Below are positions 11,629 through 21,153 of a stretch of DNA of 64,000 nucleotides, piece after piece (position 1 is the first letter of the stretch; every line of letters begins with the position of its first letter). The position numbers and the translations under genes were made by a program. The notes below the pieces were generated by a model. The model ran no database searches. It was given only the letters and a program-made list of their open reading frames with translations, and was not told the origin of the DNA. Source of the stretch: Mycoplasmataceae bacterium (lineage in GTDB: Bacteria > Bacillota_I > Bacilli_A > Mycoplasmatales > Mycoplasmoidaceae); the NCBI GenBank assembly GCA_020024755.1, contig JAHHTH010000003.1, forward strand, positions 124,001 through 188,000. Reading direction: 5' to 3'.

Positions 11629-12381
11629 ATGAACAAGAACTTACTAAAACACAAGGATGATGTAGCAAAACAAATTAAACAATACTTTAAACAAGCTCAT
11701 GTTAATAAAGCAGTGATTGGGATAAGTGGAGGTATTGATTCAGCTGTAGGCTTAAATCTTATCATTGAAGCATTAGGCAAAGAAAATGTTATTCCATATT
11801 TCATTGATATAGAATCAAATAAACAAGACTATATTGATGCCCAATCTATTTGTAAACAAGCTAATATTAAATTAAATTATATTAACTTGACTAAATTATT
11901 TAAAGTTGCTAAAAAAACATTTAAACAAACTAAGCAACTTTCATTAGCTAATTTAAAATCTAGATTACGTGCTGTTTGTCTATATGATCAAGCATCAAAT
12001 TATAATGCATTAGTTTGTGGTAATTCTAATTTAGATGAATTATATGTTGGATACTTCACAAAGTATGGAGATAATGCTTGTGATATTTCAATGCTATGCA
12101 GCTTTGTGAAATGTGAAATCAAAGAATTGGCTAAGTATTACAACGTTCCAAATCAAATCATAGAAAAAGTTCCAAGCGCAGGCCTTTATGAAGGACAAAC
12201 AGATGAAAAAGAATTAGGAATTTCATACTCAGAAGTAGATGGTTTTTTAATTGGTCTAGGTTCATCAAATGAGGCAAAAAAGATTATTAATAATCTACAT
12301 AATAAAAATAAACACAAATTAAATTATAATTATATAGTAAATAAAGATAACAAAAGAGTATCATGCCTAAGAAAAAAATAG
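11629..12381 (+). CDS. nadE: NH3-dependent NAD+ synthetase
   Basis: 250 residues, the size of the ammonia-dependent form without the glutaminase domain. It amidates nicotinate adenine dinucleotide to NAD. The PP-loop motif ISGGIDSAV is near residue 33 and the conserved GNSNLDELYVGYFTKYGD segment near 130. The binding site GAAGG lies within the last codons of obg. It overlaps the next small membrane gene by 19 nt. Confidence 0.95.
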   Translation: MNKNLLKHKDDVAKQIKQYFKQAHVNKAVIGISGGIDSAVGLNLIIEALGKENVIPYFIDIESNKQDYIDAQSICKQANIKLNYINLTKLFKVAKKTFKQTKQLSLANLKSRLRAVCLYDQASNYNALVCGNSNLDELYVGYFTKYGDNACDISMLCSFVKCEIKELAKYYNVPNQIIEKVPSAGLYEGQTDEKELGISYSEVDGFLIGLGSSNEAKKIINNLHNKNKHKLNYNYIVNKDNKRVSCLRKK

Positions 12382-12644
12382 ATTGACTTACCATCAATAA
12401 ATTAATTATCAGCATTGAAATTATGCTATTTTTTATTGCAGCACTAATAGTTAGTTCATTGTACTTTTCATGAGACTATTCAAACTTCTTACAATGTGCT
12501 GATAATAAAGCATGTTTTTGATTAGGTTTTACTACATTAACTGCAATTATAGTTTCTAGTGGTGGTATTCTTGCAACTGGTTTGATCTCATTAATTCACA
12601 TTGATACAATCGTGAATGCTAAAGATAAAAAGAATAAAAAGTAA
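12363..12644 (+). CDS. Small two-helix membrane protein, 93 aa
   Basis: 93 residues, readable only with TGA as Trp (codons 8, 37 and 47). A basic N-terminus (MPKKKIDW) precedes a first hydrophobic helix (about 15-36); a short extracytoplasmic loop with two Cys (CADNKACF) leads to a second helix (about 48-72), and the tail is lysine-rich. ATG 12363 lies inside the end of nadE and has an AAAGAG-like site. It sits between nadE and pheS in the same operon. Function unknown. Confidence 0.75.
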
Positions 12645-12652
12645 GGAACATT

Positions 12653-13645
12653 ATGATAGATTTAAATCCATTAATTAAAGAAATATCAGAATTAGATAAT
12701 GAAAAGAAAATTATAGAAGTTAAGAACATCTTTACAAAAAAGAATGTTTCTCCACTTTATGCTAAATTAAAAGAAGCAGAAGATAAGAAAGAATATGGAC
12801 AACAACTAAATAAATTAAAAGATGAAATTGACAACATTATCAATAAGCGTTTAGAAGAATTAGTAGCTAAACAAGATAATGTTGAAATAAGTGATGATAT
12901 TGTTTTAGATATTGATACATTTAGAGTTGGTAACACACACATTATCAACCAAGTGATAGATGACATTTTATCTTATCTTTCTCAATTTGATTTTGCTTTA
13001 GTATCTGGTAATGAAGTTACAACTGATCATTATAACTTTCAAGCTTTAAATATTGGCAAAGATCACCCTGCTAGAAATATGCATGATTCTTTATTTATTA
13101 ATGCAAACTATTTATTAAGAACACACTGTACTTCAACAACTGCTATTTATTTAAACAAGCAAAATGAATCAGATGATATTAGAGTTGTAAGCTATGGTAA
13201 TGTTTATCGTAAAGATGAAGATGATGCTACTCACTCTCATCAATTTACTCAAATAGATTTAGTATGAGTAAGAAATGATTTGAATTTTGCTAATCTAAAA
13301 TTTATTATCAATGGTCTAATCCAACACTTATTTGGTAAGTCACTAGATGTAAGATATAGATTAAGCTACTTCCCATTTACAGAACCAAGTTTCGAAGTAG
13401 ATGTAGAATGCTGAAAATGTAAAAATAAAGGATGTAATATTTGTAAGCACACTGGATGAATTGAAATTCTTGGTGCTGGTATGTTAAATCAAAAAGTAAT
13501 TGATGAAGCTGGTATTAAAAATATTAATTCTGGTTTGGCTGCTGGTATTGGTGTAGAAAGAATTGCAATGCTTAAATACGGTATTACAGATATTAGAGAT
13601 TTCTACAATAATGATTTTGATATCTTAAAGCAATTTAGTAAATAA
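12653..13645 (+). CDS. pheS: Phenylalanyl-tRNA synthetase alpha subunit
   Basis: 330 residues, usual length. Class II catalytic subunit. Motif 2 (YGNVYRKDEDDATHSHQFTQID) and motif 3 (GLAAGIGVERIAMLKYGI) are clear. The Cys-rich segment CWKCKNKGCNICKHTGW near residue 255 is seen in other low-GC Gram-positive enzymes. The N-terminal coiled-coil arm that binds tRNA occupies about residues 1-90. Trp are TGA. pheT follows 11 nt downstream. Confidence 0.97.
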
Positions 13646-13656
13646 GGAGACTCATC

Positions 13657-15981
13657 ATGTTAGTAAGTAAAAAGTTATTAAGTAAATTAATTCCAGAAAT
13701 CACAAAGATGAGTGATGAAAAATTCACTAGTATTTGTAATAAAGTTGGAATTGAAGTAGAACAAATTTTAAACCATGATAAGCCTGAAGGATTAGAAATT
13801 GTTTTCATTGAATCATTTAAGCCACATCCAAATAGTGATCATATCAATTTAGTTACTATTAAAAAAGCTAACGGTACACAAGAAGTATGTTGTGGTGCTA
13901 GTAATGTGACTAAAGATAAATATGCAATCTTTGCTCCAGTAGGTGCTAAACTACCAAATGGAATTACAATTGCGCCTAAGGATGTAAGAGGTGTTACATC
14001 AAATGGAATGCTATGTGCATATAGTGAAATAACAAATTTAGGAAAAGAATTTTTAAGTGATGCAGATAAAGATGGAATTATTATCCTAGATGAAGCAATT
14101 CTTGGTGATAAAGATATCGCTAAATATGTATTCACTGATGACGTTATCTATGACTTATCTATCCCAAGCAATAGAAACGATTTAAATTCACTTGAAGTAT
14201 TAGCAAATGAAATTAAATTTAGTTTAAATAAAGAAGTTGAATTTAGAACTGCGGAAAAGTTAAGTTGATTACTTAAAAAAACTGATTGAGTCGGTAATGA
14301 TCGATGATTCGATGTAGATGAAACACTTTGCAATGAAATCGGTTTTATTAATCATATTCCAGATAGTGATGAAGCAAATCTTAACTGAAAACAAAAAGAA
14401 ATTTTAATGTCTTGTGGTTATAAAGTACAAAATAATTTTGTTGACCTAATGAATTTATTTACTATCTATTATGGCAACCCAATTCATGTTTATGATGCTG
14501 ATAAAGTAGATTGAAGTAAATTAGCTATAAAGAAATTAGATAAACAAACACAAATTAAAGCTTTAGATGGAAATACATATACATTTAAAGCTGGCACAAT
14601 TGCAGCTTTTAGTGGTGATGAAATAATTAGTATTCCAGGAATCATTGGTTGTGAAAATTCTAAAGTAACTTCAGAAACAAGAAAAGTTATTATAGAAGTA
14701 GGAAACTTTAATCCTAAACTTATTAGAAAAGCTGCTGAAGATGCTAAGATATCAACAAAAGCACAAGCAATCTTTGCTAAAGGATTAGCGCCTTGAATCA
14801 CACAAAATACATTTGCTCAGATTGTTTCTTACTTTAATGAAAAAGGGATAATTGATCCAGTTAAAAAATACTTTAATCCAATTGTAAAATCAGTAGTAGC
14901 TTATGATAGAGAGTTGATGTACAACTTCTTAGGTATAAAAGAACCTATTTCATTTAACAAAATTTTAGAACCTGAATTATTTAATGTACCACCATACAGA
15001 TTAGACATCGAAAATCAATTTGATGTATTTGAAGAAGTGCTTAAAACACTAGATGTTAATAAACTTGAACCTGAACCAATTGTATTTGAAATTAATGAAA
15101 AGAAAGAATCACCATATAAGAATCAACAAAAACTAAAATCTTTCTTATGCCACCAAGGTATGCTTGAAACTAAGACTTACAACTTAAGTAGTGAAGAAGA
15201 TTACAATGCATTTAACTTCTTTGGAATAAAGGAAAAAATTCAAATTATTAATCCAATTTCAAAAGCAAGAGAATGCTTAAGAGTAAACCTAATTGACGAA
15301 ATGTTAAAAGTAATGCAATATAACATTGCTAGAAAAAGAGATTTATTTAATATTTTCGAAATCCAAAACATTCAAACTTCTTTAGATAGTACAATGACTA
15401 ATTTATCAATGATCTTTATCAATGATTTAGTTAAAAACCCAATTGCTCATGCAAACATTGAAAAATCATTTGTTAATATCAAATCTTTAATCAAACAAAT
15501 GTTCAAAACAATTAATGAAGATGTTACATTTGATCTAATTAAATTATCAGCTTCAGAAGTCAATGATAAAGGATTAGTAATTAAGCACAAAGATAAAACT
15601 ATTGGTTATATAACTCTAGTTAAAAAATCTATTGCCAAGAAATATGATATCCTAGAAGATGTTTATGCAGTCTCTATTGATATTTCTAAATTTATATCAA
15701 ACCAAAGCTCTTTCAAACTAAATAAGGTAAGCACTTTCCCTACAGTAAAAAGAGATGTTAATATTGAAACAAGTAATCATAAAGCAATTAATAAAATCAT
15801 CAAACTAATCAAAGAACATAACAATGTAACTACTGTCGCAATTAAAGATACTTTTAGTAAAGATGGTAAAACTATCTATACTCTAGGAATAGATATTAAC
15901 TCAATTGAACAAACTTTAAGCACAGAACAAATTGATAGTATTATCAAAGAAATAAACACTATCATTGAACAAAATAAATAG
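13657..15981 (+). CDS. pheT: Phenylalanyl-tRNA synthetase beta subunit
   Basis: 774 residues. N-terminal tRNA-binding OB fold (residues about 40-150, with PHPNSDHINLVTI and GVTSNGMLCAYSE), B3/B4 editing domain in the middle, and a C-terminal ferredoxin-like anticodon-binding domain (FPTVKRDVNIET). Many TGA-Trp codons lie at residues 205-275. Its last 21 bases, and one base before them, belong to the 22-bp direct repeat that recurs at 18244, on the far side of the restriction-modification cassette. Confidence 0.96.
15960..15981 (+). repeat. 22-bp direct repeat, left copy (end of pheT)
   Basis: The last 22 bases of pheT including its TAG are repeated without mismatch at 18244-18265. The pair encloses the restriction-modification genes. 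It looks like a target duplication made when the cassette was inserted. Confidence 0.9.
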
Positions 15982-16144
15982 TATTAGTTAGTATACAAGA
16001 TATTGAAAACTAAATTTATCTAATTTTTATAAACTACAATATCTAACTAGTAATTTGGGAGATTATATTTTCTAATATCATGATTTTTGTAGAAAAGGTT
16101 CTTATATATTGTCATTCTGGGAGTTAAATTAGCAAGAAATAAAC

Positions 16145-16150
16145 TATAAT
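16145..16150 (+). promoter_or_regulatory. Possible -10 box for the methyltransferase operon
   Basis: TATAAT 27 nt before ATG 16178. The 196-nt stretch between pheT and this gene also contains AGATATTG (15998-16005) and its reverse complement (16037-16044), which could form a hairpin. No separate controller gene is present. Confidence 0.45.
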
Positions 16151-16177
16151 TATATAGGATTGAAGAGTATTTGAAAA

Positions 16178-17146
16178 ATGAAATATGATGAACTAATGGA
16201 AAGAACTACTACTATCAATGAAATTGAAACCAGTGATAGATCCTCTAATTGTCTATCATGATTTAATTTTGATTCTTTATTTCAAGAAAAAATGGAATTT
16301 GAAAATATGTCTAATCATAATTCAATGGCTATTTTAGGTGATAGTTTATCTGTTTTAAGAAAATTAAAGGATAATTCTATTCAGTTAATATTTGCTGATG
16401 CTCCATACAATATTGGTAAAGATTTTGGAAATAATAGTGATAAATGATCAAATACTATTGATTATATAAATTGATGTAAAAATTGAATTGATGAATGTAT
16501 GAGAGTTCTTTCAAATACTGGAACTATGTATTTGATGACTGCAACACAACATATGCCATTTTTGGATGTTTATATTTCTGAAAAATATAATGTATTATGT
16601 AGAATAGTTTGAACCTATGATAGTTCAGGTGTACAATCTAAAAAAATGTTCGGATCATTGTATGAACCGATTTTAATGATTAATAAAAGTAAGAACCATC
16701 AATACACATTCAATAAGTCTGATATTATGGTCGAAGCTAAAACAGGTTCGAAGAGAAAACTAATTGATTATAGAAAAAACCCACCTCAACCTTATAATAA
16801 TGAAAAGGTACCAGGTAATGTTTGAAATTTTAATAGAGTTAGATTTAAAATGAATGAATATGAAAATCATCCAACTCAAAAACCAGAATCATTATTAGAA
16901 AGGATTATCAAAGCCTCATCTAATAAAGGTGATGTTGTATTAGATCCATTCTCAGGTTCATTTACTACTTCAGCCGTCGCTATAAATCTTGGAAGGAATG
17001 CTATCGGGATTGAATTAAACAAAGAATATTATGAAATAGGGCTAAGAAGAACAGGCATAACAAATATATATAATGGCAGAACTATAGAAAAAATAAAAGT
17101 GAGAAAAACCAATTGTAAGTCAAAATATAAAAGAGGGAATGATTAA
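16178..17146 (+). CDS. N6-adenine DNA methyltransferase, YhdJ-like (type II RM)
   Basis: 322 residues. The catalytic motif IV is DAPY (Asp74-Tyr77), a DPPY variant, and the S-adenosylmethionine motif DPFSGSFT is at Asp256, so the order is that of beta-class amino-methyltransferases. From memory of the family, long stretches closely match E. coli YhdJ (M.EcoKII, ATGCAT): the regions around VWTYDSSGVQSKK, VEAKTGSKRKLIDYRKNPP and NEYENHPTQKPE. The specificity ATGCAT is therefore inferred. An extra 45-residue N-terminus precedes the core. The stop codon directly abuts the nuclease start. Confidence 0.93.
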
Positions 17147-18238
17147 ATGAAAATAATAGAAGATTTTGTCCGAGAAATTTTAATAGAAGATTATGGAAAT
17201 GAATATCAAAATGTATATGATAATTGCCCTTTATTGCAATATTTAGATAGCAAAATGAAGGCTGTTCATGGAGACTCAAAAGCGAGAAAAAGTTTAGCTA
17301 GTATATATGCTATTTATTCAATATTGTATTTCTACCAAGAAGAATTTTATGGTGATAGTGAGGAATACAAAAAATTTATAGGATATGATTTTAAATTTTT
17401 ATTTCAATTCATGAGAAATTTATATGGTGGTAGTAAGTTACAAAATCATGCTTTGAATTCTAGAGTTAACAATGAATTTAAGAACAAATTAGAAATATGT
17501 GATAAACCACTAATAATCGATAACCAAGGAAAATATTTAATTCATATTGATTACATATATACGAATGGTCATGATATTAGTAAAACAGTGTGTAAGGTAA
17601 TTGAAAAATATATTGAACTACTCAAAATTAAAGATAGAAGTTTTATAGAAATTTTGAAAAATCTTAGAGAAATAAATGATTTTGTTGATAAAAAAGAAAA
17701 GTTAAGTTTCTTATTAACTGAAGATGCAGAAGCTAGAATATTTGAAATAATTAGTTACTCTATTCTTAAAAATCATTACAAAAATATAAGTGTATTCTTT
17801 GGACAGACTAAAGAAACTATTGATGAAGTGACGCTTGAATTATTTAAAACAGGAAGAACTAATGCAAACGATGGCGGGATTGATTTTGTAATGAAACCCA
17901 CTGGAAGGTTTTTTCAAGTAACTGAAGTTAATAACTATGGCAAATACCTACTTGATATAGACAAGGTTATGCACTTTCCAATAACGTTTGTTATAAAAAC
18001 TCATGATAGTAAAGACAGTATAATTGAAGAATTGAATAACTATATTGATTCAAAATCTAGTGGAATGGAAGTATTAAAAAATAGATATAAAAATGCAGTA
18101 GAAGAAATAATTACAATTAATGAATTATGCGAATGAACTAATGAATTAAATGCTGAAGATATCAATAATATAATACGTGATATGGACTTATATTATAGAA
18201 TCGAAATGAATCTAGAAATTGAAGATGATGAATACTAG
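17147..18238 (+). CDS. Probable type II restriction endonuclease
   Basis: 363 residues, starting immediately after the methyltransferase stop with an AGAGGG binding site inside that gene. I do not recognise the family from sequence alone. A candidate PD-(D/E)xK-like core is DGGIDFVMKPTGRFFQVTE (Asp242/Asp246, then Gln257-Val-Thr-Glu260), where the usual lysine is absent. It is helix-rich before that. The assignment rests on the operon with a methyltransferase and the shared flanking direct repeats; the inferred target is that of the methyltransferase. TGA-Trp near the C-terminus shows adaptation to the mollicute code. Confidence 0.75.
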
Positions 18239-18243
18239 TTACA

Positions 18244-18265
18244 TATCATTGAACAAAATAAATAG
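18244..18265 (+). repeat. 22-bp direct repeat, right copy
   Basis: Identical to 15960-15981, the 3' end of pheT. It starts 6 nt after the stop of the restriction gene. Just beyond lies the terminator that presumably once ended the pheST operon. Confidence 0.9.
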
Positions 18266-18285
18266 AATCAACATCATAAACTACT

Positions 18286-18315
18286 AATAGGTCTAGATTA
18301 ATCTCTAGACCTATT
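18286..18315 (+). terminator. Terminator, probably the original pheST one
   Basis: Perfect 12-bp stem (18286-18297 with 18304-18315) around a 6-nt loop, followed by ATTTACTACT. It now terminates the restriction-modification genes. Confidence 0.85.
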
Positions 18316-18360
18316 ATTTACTACTCAGTAAATAAAATTATAGATTATTGCTATATTTAG

Positions 18361-18392
18361 TATAATTAACATGTCTATACATTAATGTATAG
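18361..18392 (+). promoter_or_regulatory. rpsB promoter and palindrome in its leader
   Basis: TATAAT at 18361-18366 is the likely -10. Eight nt further lies a perfect 18-bp palindrome, CTATACATTAATGTATAG (18375-18392), placed at the start of the rpsB transcript. It could be an operator or an mRNA hairpin for S2 autoregulation. The translation site AAAGG follows at about 18399-18403. Confidence 0.55.
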
Positions 18393-18414
18393 TACAAAGA
18401 AAGGCTAATCCTAA

Positions 18415-19335
18415 ATGGAAAATTCAGACAAAAAAGTAAAAGCTGAATCGACTAAATCAGTAAAAGCTGATAAAGCCGCAAGTGCAGTTAGTAGCGCTGA
18501 CGCAAGTCAGAATGTCAATGCTAATTCAGCTAAAAATGAACAACAATTAATTTCTGCAAACAAATTAATTACTGTAGGTGCTCATATTGGTTTAAACCCT
18601 GCAAAGTGAAATCCTAAAATGGCTCCTTACATTTACTCTAAGAAAAACAACAACCACATTATTGATATTTCTAAATCATTAGTATTCTTAAGAGTGGCTT
18701 GTAATTTCTTAAGACAAGTTTCTCAAAGTGGTGGAAAAGTTCTAATTGTAGGTACAAGAGGAAAACTTTTAAAAGAATACATCAAATCAGAAGCTGAAAG
18801 ATCTAATTCATACTATGTTACACAAAGATGATTAGGTGGTACATTAACTAACTTCAAGAACATTCGTAAATCTATTAAGAAAATGAATGATAACAAACAA
18901 GCTATTGAAGATGGTAGTATCAACAACTATACTAAGAAAGAACAACTTTTAATTCAAAAGGAAACAGATAAATTAGAAAAATTCTATGGTGGTATTGGTA
19001 ACATGAGAAATGTTCCAAATGTATTATTAGTTATTGATCCAGTTAATGACATTAATGCAATCATGGAAGCAAAGAAATTAGGAATTACTGTAGTTGCTTT
19101 AGCTAATACAAATGCTGATCCAAGTTTAATTGATTACATTATTCCTGTAAATAACTATGCAATTAAATCAACTGTTTTAGTTTTAAATATCTTAGTAGAC
19201 GCAATTTGTTTAGGACAAGGATTACCAACTAAAGTTTCAGGTATCCCTGAAGATCAAATTGAAATTGTAGAACAACCAGTTAGAAAACCTAGTGCTACAA
19301 TTAAACATAAGAAGTTTACAAAACATTCTCATTAA
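18415..19335 (+). CDS. rpsB: 30S ribosomal protein S2
   Basis: 306 residues, about 50 longer than typical S2. The S2 core starts near residue 45 (LISANKLITVGAHIGLNPAKW) and includes RWLGGTLTNFKNI, FYGGIGNMRNVPNVLLVIDP and ALANTNADPSLIDYIIPVN. The N-terminal extension (residues 1-42) is a low-complexity Ala/Ser/Lys/Asn sequence, probably disordered. TGA-Trp occur at residues 65 and 139. The gene is followed 22 nt later by an HU gene; tsf is not next to it, unlike the common rpsB-tsf arrangement. Confidence 0.96.
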
Positions 19336-19357
19336 TTAGAGATAGAGGAGAAACACA

Positions 19358-19690
19358 ATGGCAACAGCTAAAAAAGAAAAAGTAAAAGCTTTAACTAAAT
19401 CAGAAGTTTATTCTAAAGTAATTGATACTGCATCTGTAAATGGTGTTGAATTAAACAAACAACAATTAGCAGTTATTTTAGAATCTTATGAAAAAGTTGT
19501 ATTCACTGAATGAAAAGAAAAAGGTGAATTTAAATTACTAAACATTGGTAAATTAAAAATTAAAGAAAGACCAGCTAGAGAAGGTATCAACCCTACAACT
19601 GGTGAAAAAGTGAAATATCCTGCTAAAACAGTTCCAAAATTCACTTTCAACAAAATTGTAAAAGAATTCATTTTAGGAAACGGAAAATAA
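19358..19690 (+). CDS. hup: HU family DNA-binding protein
   Basis: 110 residues, a little longer than the 90 of standard HU because of a lysine-rich N-terminus (MATAKKEKVKALTKSEVYSK). The HU core is recognisable: GEFKLLNIGKLKIKERPAREGINPTTGEKVKYPAKTVPKF contains the beta arm with the RxGxNPxTG-like motif. It bends and compacts DNA. One Trp is TGA. A GATAGAGGAGAAA site precedes ATG 19358. It is co-transcribed with rpsB and ends at a terminator. Confidence 0.9.
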
Positions 19691-19706
19691 TTCTTAATTA
19701 ATAATC

Positions 19707-19742
19707 GTAATAAAAACTTCTGGCAACGGGAGTTTTTATTAT
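19707..19742 (+). terminator. Terminator of rpsB-hup
   Basis: AATAAAAACTTC (19709-19720) pairs with GGAGTTTTTATT (19729-19740) with one G-T pair around an 8-nt loop; the 3' arm supplies the T run. Confidence 0.85.
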
Positions 19743-19823
19743 CTCCATTTTAAAAGTTAAAGGAAGTTAGAATATCTTAATATGTAAATTGTCATAAAAA
19801 GATTTTTATATTAAAATTATTAT

Positions 19824-20687
19824 ATGCAAAAAAGTTTAAAGAAACATTGATTGAAAAAGTGCATTGCTGGAACATTAATATTTGGTGCTATTACAGCATC
19901 CATAGTTCCTTTTGCAGTTTCATGTTCAAACCAAGAAAGTTCTTCAAATACACAAGGCAATCAAAATAATGCAGAAGCACAAATTGATCATAACCTAACA
20001 AAGTATGCAGCAAATTTAGAAATTTTTGCTGTTGATGTTACACAATTTAATATTAGTAATTTAGTAATAAAAAACAAACCTGGTAGTGGTTATTCATATG
20101 AATTTGTAGGTGGATCAGACAATGATGATAGCACTGACCTTGAAGCATTCTTCAATTCTTTCACAAAGTCAAATGAAGAAAATCCAGATCGTGGGAAATA
20201 TACATTTTTAGCAAGCCGAAGTAATGTAATAGAATCAATAAAAGATAATGCAAAGTCAGATATTCTTTCTAATTATGATGCAATTAAAGAATTGATTATG
20301 AGAGATGTACAAGTTTCAATTGTTGCTGAAATCGGATTATATGGTGATGATAAAGCTGAAGAACCTTCTGTTACATTACTTAATACAAACTTATGGGATT
20401 ATACTAATAGTCAAAAACAATGATCATTATCAAGACCAGGACATTTTCCGAAAGAATGAGACCAAATTGTTAATGGTGCAAATAGTAATACAGATGTTAA
20501 CAAAATTAAAATATTGAAAAACTTAGTCTTTAAATTAAATACTAAACCAATTCATGAAGCAAAATTAAAAGATGGAAAAAGAGTGAACCTAGATATAGGA
20601 TTAAATTTATCTAATGGTGGCTCAAGTTCATCTAATGCAAAATCTATACAATTAAAGTGTAGCATTGCCAAACCTACACTAAATTAA
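19824..20687 (+). CDS. Lipoprotein, hypothetical, 287 aa
   Basis: 287 residues. A basic N-terminus and a hydrophobic stretch end in the lipobox AVSC, with the acylated Cys at about residue 37, followed by a Ser/Asn/Gln-rich linker. The rest is a soluble surface domain with no recognised family. ATG 19824 is chosen because the signal peptide needs the upstream basic residues; a TGA-Trp lies at codon 9. There is no Shine-Dalgarno, and a TAAAAT box ends 6 nt before the start. TGG occurs once and TGA several times. Confidence 0.85.
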
Positions 20688-20720
20688 ATCTTAACTATTA
20701 AACAATACTAAAACTAAAAT

Positions 20721-21065
20721 ATGAAGAATATAAAATATAGACATCCACAAGTATTAAAATTTAGAGGAAGAATTAGAGTTTCAAAAGAAATTAAAGAAGC
20801 TTGGAATGATGCATTAGAATGTCATTGTGGTCATCCTACATGTTCTCCTAAAACACATAGACTATGTCCAGAATGTGGCAAGACAATGATTTTTAATTCA
20901 TATTTTATGAACCCTGAACCAACCTATAATGAATTTAGATGAAAAGTAGAACCACTGGATTATATTAGCCTAATGACTCGTTCTCATGGCACAAAAGAAA
21001 GACAAGCAATTCATATAAAATGTAGCAATAATAAAGGCAGATACTTTTGCGCAAATATTAAATAA
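20721..21065 (+). CDS. Small Cys-rich protein, paralogue 1 (upstream of pflB)
   Basis: 114 residues. The core pattern is C-x-C-G-x3-C-S-P-x2-H-x-L-C-P-x-C (about residues 35-52), followed near the end by AIHIKC. This looks like a zinc-ribbon or other metal site. The same pattern occurs in the 97-aa protein just after pflB (23691-23984), so the two are paralogues flanking the lyase. No signal peptide. No Shine-Dalgarno is seen before ATG 20721. Family not recognised; the position suggests a function linked to pyruvate formate-lyase, which is inference. Confidence 0.75.
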
Positions 21066-21106
21066 ACATAAACTATTGATATTTTAATAATAAGATATAT
21101 AACATA

Positions 21107-21128
21107 AATTGCTAAAAGCAATTATAAT
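21107..21128 (+). promoter_or_regulatory. pflB promoter with overlapping inverted repeat
   Basis: AATTGC-TAAAA-GCAATT (21107-21123) touches the -10 box TATAAT (21123-21128). A repressor bound here would block RNA polymerase. A good ACAGGAGAA binding site precedes ATG 21154. Confidence 0.5.
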
Positions 21129-21153
21129 AAAGTTGTGGAAACAGGAGAACTTT

